From: an uncultured Treponema sp. | GTDB lineage: Bacteria; Spirochaetota; Spirochaetia; Treponematales; Treponemataceae | Assembly (NCBI GenBank): GCA_938039145.1 | Contig: CALHVG010000008.1 | Location: forward strand, 28,569 to 92,568 | DNA length: 64,000 nucleotides | Reading direction: 5' to 3' | Shown: positions 34,162-42,722 of the stretch, piece by piece | How the letters are laid out: every line of letters starts with the position of its first letter | How positions within the stretch are numbered: position 1 is the stretch's first letter | Position numbers and translations under genes: made by a program | The notes under the pieces: model-generated | What the model was told of the DNA's origin: nothing | Seen by the model: only the letters and a program-made list of their open reading frames with translations | The model's database searches: none

Positions 34162-34354
34162 CACGAGGTCATCTCGTGTAGTGCTAGAACATGTGACCTA
34201 TTCCAGTACTACACGAGGCCGTCTCGTGTAGTGCTGAAACATGTGACCTATTGTAGCCGTAATAGGTCACCTATTGTAGCTGTAATAGATGACCTATTGT
34301 AGCTGTAACAGGTCACATATTGTAGCCGTAATAGATGGCATGTTGTAGTGCTTT
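34162..34354. repeat. 23-25-bp tandem array 2
   Basis: About eight units. Later ones are 23 bp (TGTAGCTGTAATAGATGACC then TAT), earlier ones 25 bp (TGTAGTGCTGAAACATGTGACC then TAT). Many units include near-palindromes such as ATAGGTCACCTAT and CACGAGGTCATCTCGTG, so long stretches can fold back. Confidence 0.88.
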
Positions 34355-34360
34355 AATAAA

Positions 34361-34456
34361 GGGAGGACACCAGCTCGGAGTTCGAAGCCCGCTGGTTTCC
34401 TCCCTTAAACCCACCTTCCTTGGGCACGACCAAAGGGGAACCCCCTTTGGAATCCC
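34361..34456 (+). repeat. RB repeat copy 3
   Basis: GGGAGGACACCAGCTCGGAG, TTCGAAGCCCGCTGG, TTTCCTCCC, ACCCACCTTCC, TTGGGCACGACCAAAGGGG, CCCCCTTTGGAATCCCC. It abuts RC copy 3. Confidence 0.88.
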
Positions 34457-34463
34457 CGCCTTA

Positions 34464-34543
34464 CAAGAATCGGGCTTTGTCCCGATTCTTGGGACGGACA
34501 TAAGACCAACAATCCGATTAAGGACGCATTGTGATGACCGTCC
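34464..34543 (+). repeat. RC two-hairpin element copy 3
   Basis: Hairpin 1 CAAGAATCGGG/CCCGATTCTTG, hairpin 2 GGACGGACAT/ATGACCGTCC around AAGACCAACAATCCGATTAA. Confidence 0.88.
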
Positions 34544-34676
34544 TACTGTTTAGGGGCGCTGCCCCTAAAAACCCCGAATGGGTTGTGGAGTTTTTATCTG
34601 TTCTAAAGCCCCCCTGGTTGTTTCGTTATTTAGAAACCGGTCTTGGGCAATGTCGCCTGTCAAAGTATGCGTTATA
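34544..34676 (+). repeat. RM segment copy 2
   Basis: Begins with a perfect AGGGGC/GCCCCT hairpin, then TAAAAACCCCGA, TGTTCTAAAGCC, GGTCTTGGGCAATGTCGCC and TGTCAAAGTATGCG; similar to 30613-30725. Confidence 0.75.
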
Positions 34677-34752
34677 CAAGTTTGCCGCATGGCAAACTTG
34701 GGACGGGCATACAGCCGATAATCAAATGAACGTCTCCTTTAATATGCCCGTT
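34677..34752 (+). repeat. RC two-hairpin element copy 4
   Basis: Hairpin 1 CAAGTTTGCC/GGCAAACTTG; hairpin 2 arms GGACGGGCAT and ATGCCCGTT. The A-to-G change in the left arm is matched by T-to-C in the right arm. Confidence 0.88.
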
Positions 34753-34824
34753 CGTTCTTTTACGTTATCTGTCTAAATCCTGATTTTTTAAATTCCTTTG
34801 CTTTTTCAAATGACTTTTAAAACA

Positions 34825-34853
34825 TTGTAAAGATTTTTCTTTTCTACTATTAT
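34825..34853 (+). promoter_or_regulatory. Promoter of the suf operon
   Basis: TTGTAA, 17 bp, TATTAT, about 48 nt upstream of sufC. A direct repeat AGTATATT-TAC-AGTATATT (34856-34874) lies just downstream, across the expected transcript start, and may be an operator. Confidence 0.55.
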
Positions 34854-34901
34854 TTAGTATATTTACAGTATATTCAGGTTCATATTTTATTGGAGCAATT
34901 T

Positions 34902-35639
34902 ATGTCCTTACTTGATATAAAAAACATCAATGTCAGTGTTGAAGAAAAACAGATTCTGCATAATCTAAGTCTAAAGATAAATTCAGGGGAAACCCACGTG
35001 CTTATGGGACCGAACGGAGCCGGAAAATCCACGCTTGGAAACGTGATAATGGGAAATCCGTTATATGCGATTTCGTCGGGGAAAATTTTCTTTGACGGAA
35101 AAGAAATTGACGAAGAATCGCCGGACGCAAGGGCAAAGGCGGGGATTTTTCTTTCGTTCCAGAACCCGCTTGAGATTCCGGGAATCAGCCTTGAAACCTT
35201 CATTCGTTCTGCGATTCAGCAAAAAACCGGAGAGCGGGTAAAACTTTTTCAGTTCCAGAAAGAACTCATCGAAAATATGAAACTTCTTTCGATGGACGAA
35301 TCTTATGCAAAACGAGACCTGAACGTAGGTTTTTCAGGCGGAGAAAGAAAAAAAAGCGAAATCCTTCAGCTTTTAATGCTAAAACCAAGGCTTGCGATTC
35401 TTGACGAAACGGATTCCGGACTTGACGTGGATGCCGTCCGCACAGTGTCAAAGGGAATCGAAGAATACAGAAAAAAGATGGACGGCGGACTTCTTATCAT
35501 AACTCATTCCACAAAAATCCTTGAATCGCTCAAGACGGACTTCACCCACATAATGATGAAGGGAACGATAGTGGCTACCGGAGATTCTTCGCTCATAAAA
35601 AAAGTGAACGAAAACGGCTTTGACCAGTTTTCATCCTAG
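34902..35639 (+). CDS. sufC: Iron-sulfur cluster assembly ATPase SufC
   Basis: ABC-type ATPase of the SufBCD scaffold. 245 residues, Walker A GPNGAGKST (36-44), FLSFQNPLEIPGIS typical of SufC, signature FSGGERKKSEILQ and Walker B LAILDETDSGLD. ATG with GGAG 6 nt upstream. First gene of sufC-B-D-S(-U). Confidence 0.96.
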   Translation: MSLLDIKNINVSVEEKQILHNLSLKINSGETHVLMGPNGAGKSTLGNVIMGNPLYAISSGKIFFDGKEIDEESPDARAKAGIFLSFQNPLEIPGISLETFIRSAIQQKTGERVKLFQFQKELIENMKLLSMDESYAKRDLNVGFSGGERKKSEILQLLMLKPRLAILDETDSGLDVDAVRTVSKGIEEYRKKMDGGLLIITHSTKILESLKTDFTHIMMKGTIVATGDSSLIKKVNENGFDQFSS

Positions 35640-35665
35640 CGAAAAATGCGCACGAGGAAAACGAT

Positions 35666-37084
35666 ATGCCTGACGACAAGACTGACATAAAAGACATAAA
35701 CCAGAATTTCTACGATTTTCGTTATGACGAAAACGAAAGCGACTTTTTCCGCATGGAAGAAGGTCTAAATCCAAAGATAATAAAACGGCTCAGCGAGGAA
35801 AAGGGCGATCCTGAATGGATGAGGGATTTCCGCCTAAAATCGCTTGAAGAATACAACAGACAGAAGGTTTCCACGGACTGGATGCCGAACATAGATGGTC
35901 TTCACATGGAAGACATCGCGACATACGTCCGTCCGAAAACCGCCCTAAGTTCGACCTGGGAAGACGTGCCTGAAGACATAAAAATGACGTTCGAAAAATT
36001 GGGAATTCCCGAAGCCGAACGGAAAGGTCTTGCGGGCGTAGGCGCGCAATACGACTCGGAACTGGTTTACCACAATATTCAAAAAGAAGTCGCAAAGCAG
36101 GGCGTTGTATACCTTGATTTTGAAAGCGCACTCAAAAGCCCCGAATGGGGTCTTATGGTAAAAGAATATTTTATGACACTCATAACGCCCAAGGACCACA
36201 AATTCGCCGCCCTTCACGGAGCTGCATGGTCTGGAGGCTCATTTGTCTACGTTCCTAAAGGGGTCATTCTTCCGTTTCCGCTTCAGTCGTATTTCAGGCT
36301 GAACGCAAAAGGAGCCGGACAGTTCGAACATACATTGATAATCGTGGACGAAGGCGCATCCCTTCATTTTATCGAAGGCTGTTCCGCACCGAAATACAAT
36401 GTGGCAAACCTTCATGCAGGAGCGGTGGAACTTTTTGTCAAAAAAAACGCCCGTCTACGATATTCCACAATCGAAAACTGGTCAAAGAACATGTACAACC
36501 TGAACACAAAAAAAGCGCTCGTTGACGAAGGCGGCACTATAGAATGGGTGTCGGGTTCGTTCGGAAGCCACGTGGGTTGTCTTTATCCAGAAAGCAGACT
36601 TGTCGGAAAAAAAGCCCGCGCCGAATTCACAGGAATCACATTCGCAGGAAGCGGACAGGAACTTGACACCGGCGCAAAAATGCTGCACCTCGCTCCTTTC
36701 ACGACAAGCGTCATAAACACAAAATCAATCTCAAAAGGAGGCGGTGCGTCGATATATCGCTCTGCGGTTTACATCGCAAAGAACGCCGAAAACTCAAAGG
36801 CAAGCGTTTCCTGCCAGTCCTTGATGCTCGACAAAGAAAGCCGAAGCGACACGATTCCTGCGAACGTCGTTCTTACGGACAAGTGCGACGTGGGACACGA
36901 GGCGAAAATCGGAAAGATTTCAAACGAGGCTGTCTTCTATTTGATGAGCCGGGGAATCAGCGAAGAAGAAGCCGTCAGCATGATTGTAAGCGGTTTTGCA
37001 AATCCGGTATCAAAGGAACTTCCGCTTGAATACGCCGTGGAGATGAACAATCTTATCCGGCTTGAAATGAAGGGAACGATGTAG
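35666..37084 (+). CDS. sufB: Iron-sulfur cluster scaffold protein SufB
   Basis: 472-residue beta-helix scaffold subunit. MRDFRLKSLEEYNRQ, GLAGVGAQYDSELVYHN, HGAAWSGGSFVYVPKG, FEHTLIIVDEGASLHFIEGCSAP and SDTIPANVVLTDKCDVGHEAKIG are characteristic. The usual cluster-ligand region near the C-terminus (LMSRGISEEEAVSMIVSGF) is present. 26 bp after sufC. Confidence 0.96.
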   Translation: MPDDKTDIKDINQNFYDFRYDENESDFFRMEEGLNPKIIKRLSEEKGDPEWMRDFRLKSLEEYNRQKVSTDWMPNIDGLHMEDIATYVRPKTALSSTWEDVPEDIKMTFEKLGIPEAERKGLAGVGAQYDSELVYHNIQKEVAKQGVVYLDFESALKSPEWGLMVKEYFMTLITPKDHKFAALHGAAWSGGSFVYVPKGVILPFPLQSYFRLNAKGAGQFEHTLIIVDEGASLHFIEGCSAPKYNVANLHAGAVELFVKKNARLRYSTIENWSKNMYNLNTKKALVDEGGTIEWVSGSFGSHVGCLYPESRLVGKKARAEFTGITFAGSGQELDTGAKMLHLAPFTTSVINTKSISKGGGASIYRSAVYIAKNAENSKASVSCQSLMLDKESRSDTIPANVVLTDKCDVGHEAKIGKISNEAVFYLMSRGISEEEAVSMIVSGFANPVSKELPLEYAVEMNNLIRLEMKGTM

Positions 37085-37121
37085 GAAATCTCCTTCAAAA
37101 AATCGATTTATGGTGAACGCT

Positions 37122-38186
37122 ATGAAAGAAATCATACTGAACAAACTTCCCGCCCCCACATGGAGCTGGCTTAAACTGAACGACAAAAAAGTTTCCTACG
37201 AGACAGAGCCTGAAAACATTCTTCCAAAAATCCAAGGACTTTCGGAATGCACGGAATACACGGAAAACGGCTCTACCCTACTTGGAAGCCTACCTTTTTT
37301 GAAAAGCGGAAACGAAAAGTCCACAAAAGAACTTTTTTCAAAATCGATTCCGATAGGACTTTGCATAAAAAAAAGCCCGAAAAATCCAATATCGCTTACA
37401 TACGACCTTTCCGATGGATTTTCTGCGGCAGCCGCCCAGATAATCAAATCGGAAAAAGACACGGAAACGACGCTTATAATTCTTTCAAAATCCTCTGAAA
37501 AAGCTTCCGGGCTTGAAGCGGTTAAGACAACCGTTTTTGCGAGTGCAAATTCTACCGTTCATCTTATAAAAGTCCAGATTTTGGGCGAAAACTTCACGCA
37601 GATTGACGAGACGGAAACATTCGTCGAAGAAGGAGCGAAAGTCGAGGTAAGCCACGTTGTCATCGGCGGAAAAGAAACGTGTGTCGGAGTAGAAACCGAC
37701 CTTTCAGGCGAAAAGTCAGAGTTCAAATCGGAGATGGGCTATTTCTGCCAAAATCTACAGGAACTCGATATGAACTACATCGTAAACCACATCGGAAAAA
37801 AATCCTTCTGCAGAATGTACGTCTACGGAAGCCTAAAAGACAAGGCAAAAAAGACCTACAGGGGAACAATCGACCTAAAACAAGGCTCGTCGGGCGCAGA
37901 CGGCGAAGAACAAGAGGAAGTGCTGCTTCTTTCCCCGGACGTGGTGAACAATTCCATGCCCGTAATCCTTTGCACGGAAGACGATGTCAGGGGCGAACAC
38001 GGCGACACAATCGGAAGCCTTTCCGACGAGATTATTTTTTACATGGCATCCAGAGGAATCTCAAAATCAAAGGCGGAGAACATGATTTCCCGCTCAAAGG
38101 TTCAGCGGGTCGCAAACAAAATCACCGACGAAAAAATCCTTGAAGAAATAAACGTCTTCATGGACAAGCTTTTTGGAGAAAAATAA
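37122..38186 (+). CDS. sufD: Iron-sulfur cluster scaffold protein SufD
   Basis: 354-residue partner of SufB. Weaker conservation than SufB, as usual, with the family end DDVRGEHGDTIGSLSDEIIFYMASRGISKSKAENM. The internal ATG was chosen because GGTGA lies 5 nt before it, the same arrangement as at sppA; an ATG 12 bp upstream has no ribosome site. Confidence 0.93.
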   Translation: MKEIILNKLPAPTWSWLKLNDKKVSYETEPENILPKIQGLSECTEYTENGSTLLGSLPFLKSGNEKSTKELFSKSIPIGLCIKKSPKNPISLTYDLSDGFSAAAAQIIKSEKDTETTLIILSKSSEKASGLEAVKTTVFASANSTVHLIKVQILGENFTQIDETETFVEEGAKVEVSHVVIGGKETCVGVETDLSGEKSEFKSEMGYFCQNLQELDMNYIVNHIGKKSFCRMYVYGSLKDKAKKTYRGTIDLKQGSSGADGEEQEEVLLLSPDVVNNSMPVILCTEDDVRGEHGDTIGSLSDEIIFYMASRGISKSKAENMISRSKVQRVANKITDEKILEEINVFMDKLFGEK

Positions 38187-38189
38187 AGC

Positions 38190-39410
38190 ATGGAAAAAAA
38201 CTATAAAAAAGATTTCCCGATTTTTTCCGAAAAGGAAAACGAAGGTCTGGTCTACCTTGACTCCGCCGCAACTACGCAGAAACCTAAATGCGTCCTTGAA
38301 AAAATAAAAGAATTCTACGAAAAAAACAACGCAAACCCACTTCGCGGACTTTACGGACTTAGCGCAAGAGCCACGGCTTTATACGAAGAGGCAAGGGAAA
38401 CGGTCGCAGGCTTCATAAACGCAAAATCCGTCGAGACGATTTTCACAAGGAACGCCACCGAAAGCCTGAACATGGTCGCCTACACATGGGGAATGGAAAA
38501 CGTATCCGAAGGGGATGAGATTGCGCTTCCTATCACGGAACACCATTCGAACATTCTTCCATGGCAGATGCTCGCAAAAAGAAAGGGAGCGAAACTCGTG
38601 TTCCTTGAGCCGGACAAAAAGACAGGTGAATTTTCCGACGAAGAATTATCGAAAATCAACGAAAAGACAAAAATAGTCGCAATCGCCGAAGTTTCAAATG
38701 TACTTGGAGTAACACATCCAGTAAAAAAAATCGCGAATATTGCCCATAAAAACGGAGCGATTTGTGTGGTTGACGGAGCGCAGTCCGTTCCGCACTCGAA
38801 GGTGGACGTAAAAAATCTGGACGCTGATTTTTTTGCCTTCAGCGGACATAAAATCTGCGGACCGATGGGAATCGGGGTTCTTTACGGCAAAAAAGAACTT
38901 CTTGAAAAAACAGAACCGTTTTTAAGGGGCGGAGAGATGATTGAATATGTCTCTCGGGAAAATGCCACGTGGGCGGAACTTCCCCACAAGTTCGAGGCCG
39001 GAACAGTCAATGCCGCCGGTGCGATAGGTCTTTCGGAAGCGATAAAATATATAAAATCCATAGGAATGGAAAACATAGCAGAGAACGACAGCCGCCTTAC
39101 TTCCCTTTTAATGCAGGAAATGGGACGGATTCCGCACGTGAATATATTGGGAAGCGAAGATTTTTCAAAACATTCAGGAATTGTAACGTTCACGGTAGAC
39201 GGCGTTCACCCTCACGACATCGCAACTCTTCTAGACACGGAAAAGATAGCCATACGGGCGGGACACCACTGCGCCCAGCCGCTTGGAGCGTATCTTTCTC
39301 TTCCGGCGACGGCAAGGGTCAGCGTCTACATATACAACGACGAAAACGACGTGGAACGATTTTCTAAAGCCCTAAAGGAAATACGAAAAATGAGCGGCTA
39401 CAAGGACTAG
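38190..39410 (+). CDS. sufS: Cysteine desulfurase SufS
   Basis: PLP enzyme supplying sulfur. 406 residues; PLP Lys 221 in FSGHKICGPMG, catalytic Cys 361 in RAGHHCAQPLG, plus YLDSAATTQKP, NATESLNMVAYTWG and EHHSNILPWQ. Group II desulfurase, 3 bp after sufD. Confidence 0.96.
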   Translation: MEKNYKKDFPIFSEKENEGLVYLDSAATTQKPKCVLEKIKEFYEKNNANPLRGLYGLSARATALYEEARETVAGFINAKSVETIFTRNATESLNMVAYTWGMENVSEGDEIALPITEHHSNILPWQMLAKRKGAKLVFLEPDKKTGEFSDEELSKINEKTKIVAIAEVSNVLGVTHPVKKIANIAHKNGAICVVDGAQSVPHSKVDVKNLDADFFAFSGHKICGPMGIGVLYGKKELLEKTEPFLRGGEMIEYVSRENATWAELPHKFEAGTVNAAGAIGLSEAIKYIKSIGMENIAENDSRLTSLLMQEMGRIPHVNILGSEDFSKHSGIVTFTVDGVHPHDIATLLDTEKIAIRAGHHCAQPLGAYLSLPATARVSVYIYNDENDVERFSKALKEIRKMSGYKD

Positions 39411-39483
39411 GGGAAAAATCAAAAGCGAGTTTGATTTTCTACAAACTCCGCCGATTTTCATATGCGATTTTTGCATACAAAAC

Positions 39484-39530
39484 GGACAACCTCCAAAGTT
39501 CAGGCTTTGCTCCGTTGTCCGCTTTTTTGA
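39484..39530 (+). terminator. Terminator or attenuator between sufS and sufU
   Basis: CGGACAAC and GTTGTCCG arms around about 22 nt, followed by CTTTTTT. It should end most transcripts after sufS, leaving sufU expression reduced or separate. Confidence 0.7.
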
Positions 39531-39598
39531 AAATAAAAAAAGTCGCATTCATTCTTGGAATGTAAGAGGCGCAAAACAAAATCCTTTTTGGAGAAAAT

Positions 39599-40063
39599 AT
39601 GGACACAAAAGAACTTTACCGAGAAATACTGAACGAACACAACATAAATCCGTCGCACAAAGCAGAACTGCCGGATTCCACGTTCTCGCTGAACGGAGTA
39701 AATCCAAGCTGCGGCGACAGCATAACATTGAACCTGAAAATCGAGGACGAAAAAATTGTGGACGGCTCTTTTACGGGAGCAGGCTGCGCCGTAAGCCAGG
39801 CGTCCTGTGACATGATGCTTGACCTTGTTATCGGAAAGTCTGTAAAAGAAGCTGCGGAACTGGGCGATATTTTCATGAAAATGATAAGAGGCGAAAGTTC
39901 CGAAGAAGAAATAGAAAAACTTGACGAAGCGGCTAGCCTTTCCGACATCTCAAAAATGCCTTCAAGGGTAAAATGCGCCGTTCTTGGCTGGCGGACAATG
40001 CGGGAAATGTTTGAAAAAGCATCTCTTACCGGAACAAACACGATTTTTCACTGCGACAACTAG
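39599..40063 (+). CDS. sufU: SufU-type iron-sulfur assembly / sulfur transfer protein
   Basis: 154 residues of IscU fold. The three conserved cysteines lie in NPSCGDSI, ASCDMM and RVKCAVLGWRT, with a GAGCAVSQAS loop; the insertion before the last Cys marks the SufU rather than the IscU type. SufU accepts sulfur from SufS through zinc. Placed 188 bp after sufS behind a hairpin, with GGAG before the ATG. Confidence 0.92.
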   Translation: MDTKELYREILNEHNINPSHKAELPDSTFSLNGVNPSCGDSITLNLKIEDEKIVDGSFTGAGCAVSQASCDMMLDLVIGKSVKEAAELGDIFMKMIRGESSEEEIEKLDEAASLSDISKMPSRVKCAVLGWRTMREMFEKASLTGTNTIFHCDN

Positions 40064-40166
40064 ACTTAACTTCGCATGGAAAAGCGGAAAACTTTTCCTT
40101 TTGAAAACAAACCCGGCAAAACCTCAAAAAAACACGGCTCAAAGCAAAGCCGCTTTCAAAATCCGC

Positions 40167-41066
40167 CTAGCCTTTCACCGCTCCTGCCGCAATTCCCTTT
40201 ATTATGTATTTCTGCAGGAAAAGGTAGAAGAGTATAATCGGTATCGAAGAAATCGTAAGAGATGCGCACATAGGACCGTACTCTTTCATGAACTGTCCGT
40301 TGAATGCCATCTGAGCCAACTGTATCGTCCCCTGCTTTGCCACAATTAAAGGAAGCAGATAATCGTTCCACAACCATAGGGCATCTATAACCGCCACAGT
40401 GGCTATAATCGTCTTTATAAGAGGAAGCACGATTACAAAAAAAATGTAGAATTTTTCCGCACCGTCCATTGCCGCCGATTCTTCAAGTTCTTTTGGAACA
40501 CTTTTTATGAATCCGTGGAACATGAAAATCGCAGTGGGGCATCCTAATCCCCAGTACATCGGAATCAGTCCCCATACACTCGTAAGATGCATTTCGCTTG
40601 CAAGAACCCCGATAGGCACCATGATTATCTGAAACGGAATTACCAAAGAAAAAGCGAAGAATCCATAGAGAATCCAAGAGATTTTTGAATTATTTCGCAC
40701 AAGACCATATGCGCACATCGCAGACGTTATGATGATTCCTGCCGTTCCGAAAACAGTCACCATCAAAGTGTTGAAAAACACCCTCGGAAATCGCATCGTG
40801 TTCCAAGCCTGAACATAGTTTTTCATCAGGCTGAAACTGTACCTTACAAATTCTGTTCTGTTTGGAAGTCCCAAAGGATTTACGATAATCCCTGCGTTCG
40901 GTCTGAACGAATTCACCACAACAAAAACAAGAGGATAGAAAAAGAACACGGCACAAACCATTAACAGCACAAGAAGAATCACATTATGAGAATTGAATCT
41001 GTGATGTTTAAAGAATGAATGACCAGAAGAATCATCCACGACAATATGTTTTCCGATATATTTCAT
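40167..41066 (-). CDS. Carbohydrate ABC transporter permease, MalG type
   Basis: 299 residues, six helices, EAA loop EESAAMDGAEKFYIFFVIVLP, and the usual C-terminal AAGAVKG of this family. It starts one base into the end of the upstream permease gene (shared base), so the pair is coupled. Third gene of the sugar importer operon; the substrate is unknown. Confidence 0.93.
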   Translation of the reverse strand: MKYIGKHIVVDDSSGHSFFKHHRFNSHNVILLVLLMVCAVFFFYPLVFVVVNSFRPNAGIIVNPLGLPNRTEFVRYSFSLMKNYVQAWNTMRFPRVFFNTLMVTVFGTAGIIITSAMCAYGLVRNNSKISWILYGFFAFSLVIPFQIIMVPIGVLASEMHLTSVWGLIPMYWGLGCPTAIFMFHGFIKSVPKELEESAAMDGAEKFYIFFVIVLPLIKTIIATVAVIDALWLWNDYLLPLIVAKQGTIQLAQMAFNGQFMKEYGPMCASLTISSIPIILFYLFLQKYIIKGIAAGAVKG

Positions 41067-42598
41067 TATGCCTCTATCTCCTTTTTTTTCATCGTGATGA
41101 GCTGAATTCCCGTCACAATCACTATCACCAAGAAGAGAATCATTGCCTTTGCGTTGGCAAGCCCAGCCTGCTTGTTGGCAAACGCATCAAAGTAAATATC
41201 CATTACGATAGGAACCGTTCCCGTTGAATAACCGGTAGGTCCTAAAAGAGCGTATATCAAGTCAAAACTCTTGAACGCATTCGCTATAGTAAGGAACAGC
41301 GAAATCGTAAGCGACGGAATCATGAGCGGAAAAGTTATCATCCTGAAACGCTGCCAGCCTGTCGCGCCGTCCATCATGGCGGCCTCTATGACTTCCGTAG
41401 GAATATTCTGAAGCCCGGCAAGATAGACTATCATGTAGTAGCCTGCTCCCTGCCAAACCGCGACAAGAACCAAAAGCCACGGTGTCTTGTGCGAATCGGA
41501 AACCCAAGTCTCGATTCCGGTAATCGCCGGCAGAAGCTGAACGAAAAGCATTGACCATATCAAAGCTACGATTATCATTGAAAGGACATTCGGAAGAAAA
41601 TAGATTGTCCTCAAAACTTTTTGTCCCTTTATTCCGGTATCCAACGCAAGCGCCAAGGAAAAGGCAACGAAATTTATCCCGATGACCGAAAAAATCGCAA
41701 AGAAAAGCGTGAATCCTATTACGCCCATCCTATGCTCCGTTACGACCCAAACTTTCGACATCGCCTTCTTCAATTCAGCGACCTTGAAAAGCTCTTGATT
41801 CACATCATGAAGAACCGCTTTGGATTCCTCTGAAAAATGATTTTTTGAGGCAAACTCATCGCATAAAGCATCAAGTTCCTCTTTGTCGCCATCCAATGAA
41901 GTGGATTTCAGGTTTCTTATGTATGAATCCATCACGCCTTCAGAAACCGATTTTTCCGAACTCACTTCAGGCAATGACCAAAGCCTGTCCGTTATAAGAT
42001 ATTCATCGTATTTTTCTTCAAGTGAATAGCGAGCTTTCTGCTCATCATACCGATATGCATCAAGAATGATTTCTTCGCAATCGGTGTTTTTTTTCAGTTC
42101 GCCCTTGACCTCTTTATTGAAGTCCCTTTCTGAAATGAAGGCAGGAAGGCTTGAGGTCATCGTGAATTTTTCTATTTTTTCTATGTATGGATAAAAATCC
42201 TTGTCTATTTTCCCTGTAAATATTTTTTTGTAGTTGTAAAAACCAACAAACTTATTGTGTTCCGGTTTGTAACCGGATTTTCCGATTATGTGTTCAAGTT
42301 TACGTTTGGCAGAACCCTTTATCGCAATCCTGTGATACGAATTGTCGTCCGTGCTGTATGAATAGATTTTCAGGACATAATCTTTATCTTTCTGCGATTT
42401 AAGTTTGTTCAGTATATTCTGCTCAAACTCGCTTTTTCCCATGATTATCGGAGTTTTTGGGGTAAGTCCGTCCCAATTCGTGAAAGAAATTTCAACCCCT
42501 CGGAAAAAAGGAACAATGAAAAAAATGATATATAAAATCAAGCAAGGAATTACGAACGCCACAAAATATGACCATTTCTTTATTTTTGATTCGACCAT
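41066..42598 (-). CDS. Carbohydrate ABC transporter permease, MalF type, with a large insertion
   Basis: 510 residues against about 290-300 for most members. The first helix (about 12-34) ends in ISFTNWDGLTP as in the family; FVGFYNYKKIFTG follows near residue 117. About 170 polar residues then precede the second helix near 295 (GVIGFTLFFAIFSVIGINFV). The rest is standard: TIYFLPNVLSMIIVALIW, EAA loop EAAMMDGATGWQRFRMITFP. The insertion is probably extracytoplasmic, in the position of the MalF P2 loop that contacts the binding protein, but no similarity to P2 is evident. Confidence 0.9.
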   Translation of the reverse strand: MVESKIKKWSYFVAFVIPCLILYIIFFIVPFFRGVEISFTNWDGLTPKTPIIMGKSEFEQNILNKLKSQKDKDYVLKIYSYSTDDNSYHRIAIKGSAKRKLEHIIGKSGYKPEHNKFVGFYNYKKIFTGKIDKDFYPYIEKIEKFTMTSSLPAFISERDFNKEVKGELKKNTDCEEIILDAYRYDEQKARYSLEEKYDEYLITDRLWSLPEVSSEKSVSEGVMDSYIRNLKSTSLDGDKEELDALCDEFASKNHFSEESKAVLHDVNQELFKVAELKKAMSKVWVVTEHRMGVIGFTLFFAIFSVIGINFVAFSLALALDTGIKGQKVLRTIYFLPNVLSMIIVALIWSMLFVQLLPAITGIETWVSDSHKTPWLLVLVAVWQGAGYYMIVYLAGLQNIPTEVIEAAMMDGATGWQRFRMITFPLMIPSLTISLFLTIANAFKSFDLIYALLGPTGYSTGTVPIVMDIYFDAFANKQAGLANAKAMILFLVIVIVTGIQLITMKKKEIEA

Positions 42599-42675
42599 TA
42601 TTTTAATCCTTTATGTTTTATTTAATTCGACCGTATATTCAAAAACATATGCGACCATTCGTAAAAGAAAATTTC

Positions 42676-42712
42676 AAAAAGTCCAAGAAGGCTTTACCTT
42701 CCTGGACTTTTT
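42676..42712 (-). terminator. Attenuator hairpin between the binding protein and permease genes
   Basis: On the minus strand AAAAAGTCCAGGAAGG and CCTTCTTGGACTTTTT pair with one mismatch around a 6-nt loop, ending in T residues, just after the binding-protein stop. It should make the binding protein more abundant than the permeases. Confidence 0.8.
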
Positions 42713-42722
42713 CAACAGGCGA

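Larger units (their letters stand above)
33951..34901. other. Non-coding region of about 950 bp between GGDEF-EAL and sufC
   Basis: Holds, left to right, a 23-25-bp tandem array, RB copy 3, RC copy 3, an RM segment, RC copy 4, and the suf promoter region. No gene seen. Confidence 0.7.

Noticed and set aside
28579..34354. Tandem arrays as CRISPRs
   Set aside because: Units are contiguous and nearly identical with no unique spacers, and no cas gene is in the window.
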